Assembly: GCF_026278345.1 (NCBI RefSeq)
Contig: NZ_CP111085.1
Span: forward strand, 5,424,501-5,488,500
Direction: 5' to 3'
From: Tellurirhabdus rosea
GTDB taxonomy: Bacteria > Bacteroidota > Bacteroidia > Cytophagales > Spirosomataceae
Length of the DNA: 64,000 nt
Below the pieces are notes generated by a model. The model saw nothing but the letters and a program-made list of their open reading frames with translations. It searched no databases and was not told where the DNA came from. Made by a program: the position numbers and the translations under genes. This document shows positions 1-9,041 of this stretch, piece by piece (positions within the stretch are counted from its first letter, which is position 1; every line of letters starts with the position of its first letter).

Positions 1-370
1 CTTCCCGGCTGTCTTTATGACACAGCAGCAGAATGGTCGATGGCAACGGATTGCGGAGGTAGTCCAGCAGCAGTTCGTATTGCTTTTTATCGCGGAACCC
101 GCCGAGGTCCTGCGCCTCTTTGACAATAACAAGCTGTCGCTCCGCCATGAACGGGTACCGGCGGACCATGTTCAGCACCGCCCCGACATCGGTATCTTTT
201 CCGAAAACGACGAACTGATTGAAGCCTTTCTCCGCTTCCGGAATGGCATGGGATTCTACTTCATCCGCTATTTTTTCGATGTAGTACGGCTCGTCCCCAT
301 GCACCAGGTACACAGAGCTAAACTTCTTTTTTCGAATATCCTTGAGAATCTGCTCAATAGCGGGTGTCAT
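1..370 (-). CDS. holA: DNA polymerase III subunit delta, N-terminal part (cut by window edge)
   Basis: Clamp-loader delta subunit, which opens the sliding clamp during replication. Only the first ~123 residues are in the window; the gene continues past the left edge. The start is the ATG at 370 (MTPAIEQILKDIRKKKF), followed by the HolA opening VYLVHGDEPYYIEKI and later FMAERQLVIVKEAQDL and PSTILLLCHKDSRE, the pattern of the HolA N-terminal domain. It follows the ACP phosphodiesterase gene by 16 bp, so it is probably the distal part of the same leftward operon. Identification is by recognised family pattern; length cannot be checked. Confidence 0.85.
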   Translation of the reverse strand, partial: MTPAIEQILKDIRKKKFSSVYLVHGDEPYYIEKIADEVESHAIPEAEKGFNQFVVFGKDTDVGAVLNMVRRYPFMAERQLVIVKEAQDLGGFRDKKQYELLLDYLRNPLPSTILLLCHKDSRE

Positions 371-386
371 ACAAATGCAGCAAAAA

Positions 387-995
387 TCAATCGGGCGAGT
401 TGGCCGCCTCCTCTAACCAGCGGTCGCATTCCTGCTGAAGAACGGGGAAAAACGCCGCGAAACCATCGGCAAAAATAGCATAATTTGCGGTCAGGCAGAC
501 CATCGCCTGGTCCAGATGAGAAGGAAAAACCGTCCGGCGGGTCATGCCCCGGAGGGCGCGGTCGAGGCCGTCCAATGTCTGATAACCCACCAGCCAGTTT
601 CCCCGGATCATGTACTCGGCCAGCCGCTGGGCAGGTGGCGGCATTTTACCGGCACTTCGGGTCAAAACGGCGTAAAAGGAATCCACAAACGGTTCGAGCG
701 AAAGCCCGGTCCGGGTCTGAAAGGTTAAGGCCAGAAAATGGTCGTAGATCAGGTCGAGGGCTACGCCGGCGTACTTGTGGCAATACGGGTGGAGCAGCGT
801 TCTTAACCCGGCCGAAATCGGATGTTCATCCGTCAGGGTGTCGATCCGGCGATGCAGCCGGACTCCCTGCTGCCACGCCGCCGGTAACCCGTGCTTTTCG
901 TGGGCGGGATCGCCTTTGATGAAATCACCGATAAAATTACCGAGGATGATCGCCTCCTGCGGACCGGACAAAACAGTATGCGCCAGAATATTCAT
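387..995 (-). CDS. Acyl carrier protein phosphodiesterase (AcpH/DUF479 family)
   Basis: 202 residues, the usual size for this family. The opening MNILAHTVLSG..GNFIGDFIKG and the segment GVRLHRRIDTLTDEHP are typical of ACP phosphodiesterase, an HD-like metal hydrolase that removes the phosphopantetheine arm from acyl carrier protein (family knowledge). Conserved HRRID and DLIYDHFLA are the likely metal-site segments. The start ATG (993-995) overlaps the stop of the upstream dCMP deaminase gene in an ATGA arrangement, so the two are probably translationally coupled. Cytoplasmic; no signal peptide. The exact substrate in Bacteroidota is inferred. Confidence 0.8.
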   Translation of the reverse strand: MNILAHTVLSGPQEAIILGNFIGDFIKGDPAHEKHGLPAAWQQGVRLHRRIDTLTDEHPISAGLRTLLHPYCHKYAGVALDLIYDHFLALTFQTRTGLSLEPFVDSFYAVLTRSAGKMPPPAQRLAEYMIRGNWLVGYQTLDGLDRALRGMTRRTVFPSHLDQAMVCLTANYAIFADGFAAFFPVLQQECDRWLEEAANSPD

Positions 996-1522
996 AAATG
1001 CGGGTCGCCGATCGCAAAGGTTGCCTCGAAACCGGCCGAGGGCTGGTAGGCTTCCACCTGCACGCCGAATTTTCGTAAAAACTCGACTCCTTCGTCCACC
1101 CCGATTCCTTTGTAGCGGGCGTACGAATGCAAATAAATTACCTTGGCGATTTTCATGCTGTAAATAATCCGGGCGCAGGCGATGCAGGGCGACAGCGTCA
1201 CGTAGAGGGTCGCCCCTTCCACACTCGATCCGTTCTTGGCCGCATACAGAATCGCGTTCTGCTCCGCGTGCAGCGCCAGCGAACAGCTTCCCTTGGAATC
1301 CCGCGGGCAGCCGGTGTCCGGAAATTCCTCGTCACAGTTGTGCGTCCCGGCCGGCGGTCCGTTGTAACCAATGGAAATGATGCGTGTTTCCTTGGTTAAA
1401 ACGGCGCCGACCTGGGCCTTGATGCAATGCGAGCGCCGGGAAAGATTCACGGCCAGCTCCATAAAAATATCTTCAAAACGGGGCTTCAGCCGCTCGTCCG
1501 AATGTGAAAGCTCCTGATTCAA
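992..1522 (-). CDS. Deoxycytidylate (dCMP) deaminase
   Basis: 176 residues. Zinc-dependent cytidine-deaminase fold with the HAE motif at about residues 85-87 (LHAEQNAILYAAK) and the second zinc motif PCIAC at 112-116. The longer TGCPRDSKGSC insert before HAE is typical of dCMP deaminases (ComEB type) rather than free-nucleoside deaminases. It converts dCMP to dUMP for thymidylate synthesis. It lies in the leftward operon, 42 bp after aarF and overlapping the ACP phosphodiesterase by 4 bp. No start ambiguity was seen beyond the first ATG. Confidence 0.9.
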   Translation of the reverse strand: MNQELSHSDERLKPRFEDIFMELAVNLSRRSHCIKAQVGAVLTKETRIISIGYNGPPAGTHNCDEEFPDTGCPRDSKGSCSLALHAEQNAILYAAKNGSSVEGATLYVTLSPCIACARIIYSMKIAKVIYLHSYARYKGIGVDEGVEFLRKFGVQVEAYQPSAGFEATFAIGDPHL

Positions 1523-1564
1523 AGGGATACGATGGATCGTTAATGTAATTCCTATTCGATTTAC

Positions 1565-2899
1565 TCATTTATTCGATGCCATCAAAGCTTTGGACTGAAG
1601 CCACGAGGGTCGGTTGGTTACCACCCGGGCCTTCAATTCGTTCAGCAAAGAGTAGAGCCCGAAGTAGGTCCGGTTGATGTAAAGGCCGTGCTGCGAGCCG
1701 CGGGCGACCTTTGAATTTTTCAATTCTTCAACGCGGGATAATTCATCGGCGAAGGCGTACACGGAATCGAAGTAGGAATCGTCCCCAAAATCAAACTCCT
1801 GAACGCTGAACGGCTTGCCCAGCAGGTAGATCATCTGCTTGAACAGGTCCGAAAAGAACACCTGTTCCCGCGGGCTGTCTTCCGGAACGATGAATTCCAG
1901 GTTGCGGAAAATCTGCACGGTGGCCTCTTCTTCATCCAGCGTGTCGAAATTGATGAGCCGGAAGTAATTGTCGTAAAAGAAGTCAGGAATCACTTTTACG
2001 CATCCGAAGTCAATGACGCCCATGGTGCCGTCCGGCCGCATCAGAAAATTTCCGGGATGGGGGTCGGCATGCACCTGCCGAAGCTGGTGAATCTGGTGGT
2101 CGTAGAAGTCCCAGAGCAACTGCCCAACCCGGTCCCGAATTTCCTGGGACGGATTGGTCCGCAGAAAGTCCTTCAGGTGCAGGCCGTCCAGCCAGTCCAT
2201 CGTCAGAATGCGTTTACTGGAAAGTTCCGGGTAATAGGCCGGAAACACCAGCCCTTCGATATGCGAACAGGCGTTGGAAATTTCCACCGACCGGCGGAGT
2301 TCCAGTTCATAGTCCGTTTCTTCGAGCAGCTTGGACTCCACCTCCCCCATGTACCGGTCGATGTCCCGTTCGTTGAGACCCAGCAGGGAGATTGCCAGCG
2401 GTTTGGCGATCCGCAGGTCCGAACTGACGGAGTCGGCCACCCCGGGGTACTGCACCTTGACGGCCAGCTTTTTGCCGTCTTTAGTCGCCAGATGCACCTG
2501 GCCGATGGAGGCGGCATTGACAGCCCCCATCTCAAAGGTATCGAACAACTGCTGCGGCGATTTCCCGAAAAAGGTCCGGAACGTCTTCACGACCAGCGGC
2601 CCGGAAAGCGGCGGCGCCGAATACTGCGACATGGTGAACTTGTCGACGTAGGCCCGCGGCAAAATGTTGCGGTCCATGCTCAGCATCTGGGCCATTTTCA
2701 GCGCGCTGCCTTTCAGCTCGCTCAGGGTACTGTAAATATCGGCGGCGTTATCCTTGTGAAGTTCGTCCTTGGGCAGGTCAGGCTGCACCAGCTTTTTGCT
2801 GTAATGCTTGAGGTAGTTTCCCCCAACCTTAATACCCGCTTTCACAAACTGACTGGCCCGCGCAACCTTGGATGTGGGAATCTGATTTTGCTCTTTCAT
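1565..2899 (-). CDS. AarF/ABC1/UbiB-family atypical kinase
   Basis: 444 residues from the ATG at 2899 (MKEQNQIPTSKVARASQFV). The frame stays open upstream to a GTG at 2974, but that extension has no family character. ABC1/UbiB signatures are visible: the KxGQ-like segment here reads LKGSALKMAQMLSMD, the alanine-rich loop is AASIGQVHLA, the VAIK-like lysine is LAVKVQYPG, the catalytic segment is HADPHPGNFLM and the metal motif is VIDFGCVKV. UbiB-like kinases support isoprenoid-lipid or quinone metabolism. There is no C-terminal membrane pair. A TetR gene precedes it by about 75 bp, suggesting a co-regulated pair. Confidence 0.85.
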   Translation of the reverse strand: MKEQNQIPTSKVARASQFVKAGIKVGGNYLKHYSKKLVQPDLPKDELHKDNAADIYSTLSELKGSALKMAQMLSMDRNILPRAYVDKFTMSQYSAPPLSGPLVVKTFRTFFGKSPQQLFDTFEMGAVNAASIGQVHLATKDGKKLAVKVQYPGVADSVSSDLRIAKPLAISLLGLNERDIDRYMGEVESKLLEETDYELELRRSVEISNACSHIEGLVFPAYYPELSSKRILTMDWLDGLHLKDFLRTNPSQEIRDRVGQLLWDFYDHQIHQLRQVHADPHPGNFLMRPDGTMGVIDFGCVKVIPDFFYDNYFRLINFDTLDEEEATVQIFRNLEFIVPEDSPREQVFFSDLFKQMIYLLGKPFSVQEFDFGDDSYFDSVYAFADELSRVEELKNSKVARGSQHGLYINRTYFGLYSLLNELKARVVTNRPSWLQSKALMASNK

Positions 2900-2974
2900 G
2901 AGAAAAGGAGTGAAAGAGTGATCCGGCGAACAATGGAAAGGGCAGATTGGCCCATCACCCGTTCGCTGAATCAC

Positions 2975-3649
2975 TCATTTATTCTGGTAAATAAACTTAG
3001 CCAGGTCGAACAGCGAGTCCAATGGCGTACGGCCTATCAGATCGAAAGCGGTGTTGACGCTTTTTTCAATCGCCGTATCCGTCCGCTCGAAGCCTTTGCT
3101 GACATCATTGATCCAGAAATCGAGCAAAAACAGGGTTTGGGTCCAGAGGCCATCGACGTACCGGTCGCCGAGGAACGGCCGTGGTTCAACCTCTTTGCTT
3201 TCCCGGCCTTCGGCCAGCAGGTCGCGGGCAAAATCGTAAAACGCCTCCCGAAAAGGTTTCAGGATGGGGGAAGCGGCGGGGCGATTGGCCGCCCGTGCCC
3301 GAAGAACCGGATTCTGGGGTCGGGCCGTCTCGCGGAGGCGGCCGTAGCTGTACACCGCAAAGCTTCGCTGGGATTTGAGCACTTCAAACCAGGTGAAATA
3401 AAAAGCCAGCAGCTTTTCGCGAACCGAATAGGTCTGGTAAACGGCATCCTCTTCGACCGTCTGCCGGGCCTGGGTAAAAAATGCCAGCCAGACATCGGCT
3501 TCAATGGCTTCGAAGGAAGTGTATTCCTCGTAAAATTCCGCTTCGGTGAGCTTCAGTTTTTTGGCGAACTGGTAAACGGTAGGGGGCGGTGTGCCTTTTT
3601 CAAGTACAAATTCCGTGTATGCTTTACGGATTTTCTCGAGCTTTTCCAT
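2975..3649 (-). CDS. TetR-family transcriptional regulator
   Basis: 224 residues. The N-terminal ~60 residues (IRKAYTEFVLEKGTPPPTVYQFAKKLKLTEAEFYEEYTSFEAIEADVW) fit a TetR helix-turn-helix domain, with the usual Y..F..hx..W ending; the rest is an all-helical ligand/dimer domain. It is directly upstream of the AarF-like kinase (stop TGA at 2975-2977, next start at 2899) and 32 bp after yajQ. Target and ligand are unknown. The proline-rich recognition segment (TPPPTVYQFAKKL) is slightly unusual for TetR. Probably autoregulatory, but no operator was identified. Confidence 0.75.
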   Translation of the reverse strand: MEKLEKIRKAYTEFVLEKGTPPPTVYQFAKKLKLTEAEFYEEYTSFEAIEADVWLAFFTQARQTVEEDAVYQTYSVREKLLAFYFTWFEVLKSQRSFAVYSYGRLRETARPQNPVLRARAANRPAASPILKPFREAFYDFARDLLAEGRESKEVEPRPFLGDRYVDGLWTQTLFLLDFWINDVSKGFERTDTAIEKSVNTAFDLIGRTPLDSLFDLAKFIYQNK

Positions 3650-3681
3650 ACTGGAAAAACGTCCCGTTTCCTCAAAAAGTT

Positions 3682-4173
3682 TTAACTTTTCATATTAACA
3701 AACTGAAGCGGAAACTCCTGCACCATCCGCCTCAGCACAGCAATAACCGCCTGCAGTTCATCGATCTTTTTGCTGGTCACCCTAATCTGGTCATCCATCA
3801 TCTGGGCCGTCACTTTGGGGGCATTGTCCTTGATGATTTTCAGGACTTTACGCTGCTGCTCCTTGTCCAGTCCCTGCCGAACCTTTAGGTCTTTCTTGAG
3901 CCGGGTTCCGGCCTGCTCGGGTTCCACGCTGAAATCGATGCAGCGCCCATCCAGTCCCTGTTTGATGATCCGGCTTACCAGAATATCTTCGATGGAGCGC
4001 AGGCTCATTTCGTTGTCTGTCTCTACCCGGATGGCGGGCGCTTTTTTATCCAGTTCAACGACGGTTTTGCTATTTTTCAGATCATACCGGGTTGTAATTT
4101 CCTTGACAGCTACATTCACTGCATTGTCCAGGGTCTGCATATCGACTTTGCTAACGACATCAAAGGAGGCCAT
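3682..4173 (-). CDS. yajQ: YajQ-family nucleotide-binding protein
   Basis: 163 residues, the full family length. MASFDVVSKVDMQTLDNAVN, then TRYDLKNSK and the C-terminal KVTAQMMDDQIRVTSKKIDELQ are hallmark YajQ segments. The fold is two ferredoxin-like domains. Some homologues bind cyclic di-GMP and act as transcriptional cofactors; that role is family knowledge and not shown for this one. Cytoplasmic. It lies 33 bp after comEC and 32 bp before the tetR gene in the same leftward run. Confidence 0.92.
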   Translation of the reverse strand: MASFDVVSKVDMQTLDNAVNVAVKEITTRYDLKNSKTVVELDKKAPAIRVETDNEMSLRSIEDILVSRIIKQGLDGRCIDFSVEPEQAGTRLKKDLKVRQGLDKEQQRKVLKIIKDNAPKVTAQMMDDQIRVTSKKIDELQAVIAVLRRMVQEFPLQFVNMKS

Positions 4174-4206
4174 ACGAAGATTGAATTGTGGTCATGAGCG
4201 CGCAAG

Positions 4207-6297
4207 TTACTCAAAACGCGTTACAAAGGCACCGGTCTCCCGAGTCCAGAAAATAGACTTGAAACCCGCCGTCCGGGCCTGAATCATCAGCGACTCGGCC
4301 GTCCGGCGCCCGTTTGATTCATCCAGGATAATCGTCCGGGCACCCAGTCGCCCCGACAACTGCTTCCAGTCCCTGACCGCATTTTGAGTAACGACCAGAT
4401 AATCAAGCGGTATGGCTAACCTGACGTTGTTTCTGGCATAAGCACGCCCGATCACGCCGATCGTTTTCCCCCGACGCGCGATGATCTGGATGGACTGGTG
4501 ATGTAAGTCCAACTGGCTAAATGTTATCCCGCTTCCCGGCACCCCCAGGCTATCGAAAGTACCCTGCACGTTGAAGGTAAAGGCAGGGTCAGAGTCGGAA
4601 AAATGAATAATATGGAAAAATTCGGCCGTATTTCCCTGAATCAGATTAATCATGGGCTGCTTCCCGCCCGCATGAATGACCAAAATCCGCTGTTTTTCAC
4701 GCTGCCATTGAAGGCTCAAATTCAAAAAACTCAACACCACGCTAATCCCGATGGCCCACCAGATCAGTCCGGCCCTTCGCTCCATGACGATCAACAGCAG
4801 GCAGACGAGCAGACCCGCCAGCAAAATTAGTTCGAACCCCGTCAGGCGGAAAGGGCCGAGCACGGAGTACGGCAGGCGCTCGGTCAGCAGCACGACCTGA
4901 TTCAGCAGCCACATGCTTTTGGAAAGAAGAAATCCAATAACATCCGAAAGCCCGGTTATCCAGCCGGTCCCCAGTAACGCCATCGCCAGAATCAGGACGA
5001 GCGACGAAAGCGGAATGACCAGCGGATTTGCCAGCCAGAAGTAGGTCGGAAACTGGTGAAAATAATAGACCGCCAGCGGAAACGTAAACAACTGCGCCAC
5101 CAGAGCAACTGACGTCATTTCCCACAACCAGTTGGCCACCCGGTTTTTGAACACGAGGCTCTGGTACAACGGCTTTTGGCAGATCGCCAACCCTCCCACG
5201 GCCAGATACGACAATTGGAATCCCGCTGAGAAAAGTGCGTTGGGGTCAAACAGCAAAATCAGAAAAGCGGAAGCTGCCAGCGTATTGAGCAGGTTGTGTT
5301 GTCGATTCAGCAACTGAGCCAGCAGGAACAGGGAGAACATGCCAACCGACCGCAGAACCGGGGCCGAGAAACCGGTCATCAACGCGTAGAACCAGAGCGT
5401 GCCGGTCACCAGGATAAAAAAGAGCGCCTTCCCTCTCGGTTGCTTGCGCATCCAACCGAAGGCCGCACTTAACACCCAGAACAGGACGCCTACGTGCAGG
5501 CCGGAGACCGACAGCACGTGCACCGCACCCGCCGCGGAATAGGCCTGCTGCAAATCGGGGTCAATGGCATCGCGCACGCCCAGAATCATGGCCTTGACAA
5601 TAGCAAACTCCTGATTCCCTTTCAGATGGTGGGTAAACAGACTATCCGCCCACCCATTGATCCGGTAGGCGAACTGCACACTCCGGGAAGGTGGCTGCAG
5701 GCCGAGCAGTCGCCGTTGCGACGGCTTCAGGAAATGCCTGTGATAGATTTGCTGCGTTTCCAGAAAGGCCCGGTAATCAAACTGGCCGGGATTTCTGGGG
5801 CCTTCGACCCGTTCGGGAGACCCAGCAATCAGCCAGCGCTCCCCGTACCGGGGTGGCGTTGCGGCGGTCCGGCTGAGGTAGCTGAGAATCTGGCCGGAAG
5901 CATTCTGCCAGCCCCCGGCGGTCCTGACCCGTTCGACCCGCAGGACAAACCGGAAGCTTTTTTGCCGTTGCTCCGGCTGCGTCTGCACCCGGGCTTCGTA
6001 CGCGAGTACCCGCCCGGGAAGGTGTACAAGATGGTCGTCGGCCTGCCGCTCATCGTGTGCCATCGACACCAGAAAGCCCAGACTGCTCAGCAGCAGGAGA
6101 CCCGCCAAACCCGTCCGCCTGGCGCCGAATTTCTTTTTAAACAGCAGAAAGAGGTAAAGGAGGGCAAGAAGCAGGACCCCTCCTACCGGGTAAGCTCCAC
6201 CGATAGCCTTGGCCCCGGGAAAAACTGCGTAGCAGACAATCCCTGCCATCAAAGCCAGCACATACCGGAGGAAGGGCTGAGCGGACCAGCGTAGCAT
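4207..6297 (-). CDS. comEC: ComEC/Rec2 DNA-internalisation channel protein
   Basis: 696 residues from the ATG at 6297. The frame extends to an ATG at 6354, but the 6297 start forms a TGATG overlap with the GNAT stop (6297-6299), which favours it. It is a multi-spanning inner-membrane protein with an N-terminal DUF4131-like domain, then the ComEC core with the signature HVLSVSGLHVGVLFW followed by many hydrophobic helices. The family forms the inner-membrane channel for incoming single-stranded DNA in natural transformation. The C-terminal ~180 residues (after LSLQWQREKQRILVIHAGG) lack the HxHxDH motif of the beta-lactamase-like nuclease domain found in longer ComECs. Confidence 0.9.
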   Translation of the reverse strand: MLRWSAQPFLRYVLALMAGIVCYAVFPGAKAIGGAYPVGGVLLLALLYLFLLFKKKFGARRTGLAGLLLLSSLGFLVSMAHDERQADDHLVHLPGRVLAYEARVQTQPEQRQKSFRFVLRVERVRTAGGWQNASGQILSYLSRTAATPPRYGERWLIAGSPERVEGPRNPGQFDYRAFLETQQIYHRHFLKPSQRRLLGLQPPSRSVQFAYRINGWADSLFTHHLKGNQEFAIVKAMILGVRDAIDPDLQQAYSAAGAVHVLSVSGLHVGVLFWVLSAAFGWMRKQPRGKALFFILVTGTLWFYALMTGFSAPVLRSVGMFSLFLLAQLLNRQHNLLNTLAASAFLILLFDPNALFSAGFQLSYLAVGGLAICQKPLYQSLVFKNRVANWLWEMTSVALVAQLFTFPLAVYYFHQFPTYFWLANPLVIPLSSLVLILAMALLGTGWITGLSDVIGFLLSKSMWLLNQVVLLTERLPYSVLGPFRLTGFELILLAGLLVCLLLIVMERRAGLIWWAIGISVVLSFLNLSLQWQREKQRILVIHAGGKQPMINLIQGNTAEFFHIIHFSDSDPAFTFNVQGTFDSLGVPGSGITFSQLDLHHQSIQIIARRGKTIGVIGRAYARNNVRLAIPLDYLVVTQNAVRDWKQLSGRLGARTIILDESNGRRTAESLMIQARTAGFKSIFWTRETGAFVTRFE

Positions 6298-6749
6298 CAA
6301 TTTTTGGAGTAACGGTGGGTCGGAAGTACCATTTTGTAATGCTGTATCCCGCATTCATCGAACGAATCGCCTACCGGTTCAAAGCCAAAACCGGCATACA
6401 GCGGCATGGCCGTTACCTGAGCGTGAAGGTAAATTTTGCCCAGGGGTTCGGGCTGCTGGCTGAACACGTCCTCCAGAACAGAATGAACCAGTTCACGGCC
6501 TACGCCCTGTCCGCGGAACGCTTTCAGAACGGCAAACCGCTCCAGTTTGACCCCATTGGAGGTTGTCCGCCAGCGGGCCGTGCCGCAGGGTGTACCGTCC
6601 GAAAAGGCCAGAAAATGACGGCTGCTGGTTTCAAATTCATCGTACTCTTCCTCCGCCGGAACGTTCTGTTCCTGCACAAACACGGATTCGCGAATGGCGA
6701 ACACCGTTTTCAACTCTTCCGGATGGGTAACCTGTTGTACTGTAATCAT
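6297..6749 (-). CDS. GNAT-family N-acetyltransferase
   Basis: 150 residues. Acetyl-CoA-binding motif A is LERFAVLKAFRGQGVGREL (RGQGVG pyrophosphate loop), and the C-terminal YAGFGFEPVGDSFDECGIQHYKM is typical of the small ElaA/YjcF-like GNAT group. The substrate is unknown. It starts 11 bp after the metalloprotease stop, and its stop codon overlaps the comEC start as TGATG, so it is translationally coupled to comEC. Cytoplasmic. Confidence 0.88.
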   Translation of the reverse strand: MITVQQVTHPEELKTVFAIRESVFVQEQNVPAEEEYDEFETSSRHFLAFSDGTPCGTARWRTTSNGVKLERFAVLKAFRGQGVGRELVHSVLEDVFSQQPEPLGKIYLHAQVTAMPLYAGFGFEPVGDSFDECGIQHYKMVLPTHRYSKN

Positions 6750-6760
6750 TCAAAATCAAA

Positions 6761-8095
6761 TTAGTAGACAAGCAAACGGCGCGTGGCGGACTCCCCGGCT
6801 GTACGGACCTTGACGAAATAAACGCCGGGGCCCATCGAATGCAAGGGCAACGTAAGTTTTAAACCGGGATACTCTTTGAATTCCTGCTCCCTCACCAGCC
6901 TTCCGGCCACATCGACAATGGAAACGGTAAACGTCTGATAGCCAGCAAACTGAACGGTCAGCGTAGTTGGCAAGGCGGCCGATGTCGGATTGGGGCCCAG
7001 TGCGACCGTCAGCGTTTCTGTTTCGGGAAGCGCTTCCTGCGCCAGGACCAGTTTCCGGCGGCGGGGGCTCACCTCAAGCACCATCCGCATCCGCTCCCGC
7101 TGGTCGCCCGTAAACATATTCATGCAAACATCCGGCGAGTAATCCATGTAATTCTCAATCAAGTTTCGCGTCCGGACGCCGTTGCAGTTGGAGTACACCT
7201 CCCGGCAGGGAAGCGACTCAAAAGCCCGCTCGGTGGGAGGCGTATCGTCGCAGTAGTCATCTCCGCAAACTACATCTCCCCAGGTATGGATCAGCCCCAG
7301 CCAGTGGCCTACTTCGTGGGTCGTGGTCCGGCCATAGGCGTAGTAATTACTGGTCACCGTGCCGGTTCCCGTGCCAAAAACCCGGTAATCGATAATGACC
7401 CCGTCGGTCCGTTCGTCGGTCTCCTCTTCCAGTCCCTTGATCGAGGCCGCAGTAGGAAAATGGCCATAGCCCAGAAAAGAACCTTCCAGCGGCGCTACCC
7501 AGATGTTCAGATACCGGTCGCTCGGCCAGTACGCGATTTCCGAAAGCAGCAGATCGTCATTGTAGACATCGAATTCCCGCTTCTGGGTGTACAGATGCCG
7601 GGTAATCCCGGAGGTCGGACTGCCGTTGGGGTCTGTCCGGGCCAGAAAAAATTCAATGCCCGTGTCAGCTCCGATGGGGCTTGTGTTGTATCCGCGGGTG
7701 TTGAGAACCCGGCGATAATCTTCGTTGAGCACCCGGATCTGCGACAGAATCTGCTCGTCCGAAATATTCGGGTTATTGCTTCCGCCCAAGGCTCCGGAAG
7801 CGTTATTGTGAATCACGTGGACCACGACCGGGATGCGGTAGGCCACCTCTCCCACCCGGCTGGCGCGTGCCGCCCCGGCCTTTTCGGTCAGTGCTTCCTG
7901 AATCAACCGGTCCAGAGTCTGCCTTTGCTGCAGTCGTTGCGGGTTGCGCTGCTGCAGGCGTTGTTCGTACTGGACCGCGCCGCAGCGGGAAGCAGGCATT
8001 TCCCCGGTGAACGAAGCAGGCTGGGCCTGTAGCCCGCTAATTGCCAGCCACAAACCCAGCCCGGATAATAAAACTTTATTTTTCAGCCCGTTCAT
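6761..8095 (-). CDS. Secreted M43 zinc metalloprotease (cytophagalysin-like) with T9SS type A sorting domain
   Basis: 444 residues from the ATG at 8095 (MNGLKNKVLLSGLGLWLAIS), which begins a signal peptide ending near LQAQ; the frame is open further upstream but inside phoH. A propeptide-like region is followed by the pappalysin/M43 catalytic domain with HEVGHWLGLIH (HExxHxxGxxH) at about 260-270 and the Met-turn ENYMDYS at 314-320. Paired cysteines lie in VCGDDYCDDTPP. The last ~75 residues (ALGPNPTSAAL...GVYFVKVRT..TRRLLVY) are a type A T9SS sorting domain, so the enzyme is exported and probably surface-bound or released. The start overlaps the phoH 3' end by 20 bp. Confidence 0.9.
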   Translation of the reverse strand: MNGLKNKVLLSGLGLWLAISGLQAQPASFTGEMPASRCGAVQYEQRLQQRNPQRLQQRQTLDRLIQEALTEKAGAARASRVGEVAYRIPVVVHVIHNNASGALGGSNNPNISDEQILSQIRVLNEDYRRVLNTRGYNTSPIGADTGIEFFLARTDPNGSPTSGITRHLYTQKREFDVYNDDLLLSEIAYWPSDRYLNIWVAPLEGSFLGYGHFPTAASIKGLEEETDERTDGVIIDYRVFGTGTGTVTSNYYAYGRTTTHEVGHWLGLIHTWGDVVCGDDYCDDTPPTERAFESLPCREVYSNCNGVRTRNLIENYMDYSPDVCMNMFTGDQRERMRMVLEVSPRRRKLVLAQEALPETETLTVALGPNPTSAALPTTLTVQFAGYQTFTVSIVDVAGRLVREQEFKEYPGLKLTLPLHSMGPGVYFVKVRTAGESATRRLLVY

Positions 8096-9041
8096 ACGCG
8101 GTGATAATCTCTCTGACCAGCCGGTGACGCACCACATCGCGTCCATCCAGTTCAACGAACGTAATGCCCGGAATATTCTTCAAAATTTCAACCGCTTCGA
8201 TCAGACCCGAACGCTGGTTTTTCGGCAAGTCCACCTGGGAACGGTCCCCGGTAATGACCGCCTTCGAACTGGGGCCCATCCGGGTAAGGAACATCTTCAT
8301 CTGCATGGGCGTCGTGTTCTGGGCTTCGTCCAGCAGAATGAAAGCGTGGTTAAGCGTTCGTCCCCGCATGTAGGCCAGCGGCGCAATTTCGATGATCCGG
8401 TTTTCGATATAAAACTTCAGTTTTTCCGCCGGAATCATATCGTCCAGGGCGTCGTAAATGGGACGCAGGTATGGGTCGATTTTTTCCTTCAGATCACCCG
8501 GCAGAAAACCCAGGTTTTCGCCCGCTTCCACGGCGGGGCGCGTAATGATAATTTTCCGTACCTCCTTGTTTTTCAGGGCCTGCACCGCCAGCGCCACCGC
8601 CGTGTAGGTTTTACCCGTCCCGGCAGGCCCTACCGCAAAGACCAGATCACTTTTTCGGGCGGCCTCGACCAGACGCTGCTGGTTGGCCGTTTTGGCCCGG
8701 ACGATAATACCCCGGGTTCCGTACACCAGCACCTCATCGTCGTCCGGCTCGTTGACCACGACCGGGTTGCCCGGCTGCTCCCCTTTTGTTAAATAACTGC
8801 GAACGTTTTCATTCGACAGTTTGCCGTACCGCTGGTAATGTTCCAGAAGGGAATCCAGAATTTCGGTAATGCGGGTAATCTCAGGTGTGGTTCCTTTTAT
8901 TCGGATTTCGTTGCCGCGCGAGATGATTTTGCTCATCGGAAAGGCGGCAGCCACCTCCTTGATGTTGTTGTTCTCTACTCCGAGAAAGTCAATCAACGAA
9001 ACATTGTCGAGCGTGATTACTTTTTCTACCAAATCTTCCAA
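8076..9041 (-). CDS. PhoH-family ATPase
   Basis: 321 residues, normal length for PhoH-like proteins. It has an N-terminal KH-like segment (residues 30-90), then the ATPase with Walker A GPAGTGKT at 138-145 and Walker B FILLDEAQN near 235-242, plus the arginine-rich end GRDVVRHRLVREI. PhoH-like ATPases are linked to RNA metabolism and phosphate stress in other bacteria; the role here is not known. It is the first gene of the leftward run, divergent from dnaB across a 341 bp spacer. Confidence 0.93.
   Translation of the reverse strand: MEDLVEKVITLDNVSLIDFLGVENNNIKEVAAAFPMSKIISRGNEIRIKGTTPEITRITEILDSLLEHYQRYGKLSNENVRSYLTKGEQPGNPVVVNEPDDDEVLVYGTRGIIVRAKTANQQRLVEAARKSDLVFAVGPAGTGKTYTAVALAVQALKNKEVRKIIITRPAVEAGENLGFLPGDLKEKIDPYLRPIYDALDDMIPAEKLKFYIENRIIEIAPLAYMRGRTLNHAFILLDEAQNTTPMQMKMFLTRMGPSSKAVITGDRSQVDLPKNQRSGLIEAVEILKNIPGITFVELDGRDVVRHRLVREIITAYERAEK

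Noticed and set aside
2057-3685. 542-codon plus-strand frame across the aarF and tetR genes
   Set aside because: Antisense shadow; no domain pattern, while the minus strand carries recognised motifs.
1-9041. DNA-uptake or competence island (comEC, GNAT, yajQ, phoH together)
   Set aside because: Apart from comEC these are ordinary housekeeping families; no pilus, dprA or comF genes are in the run.
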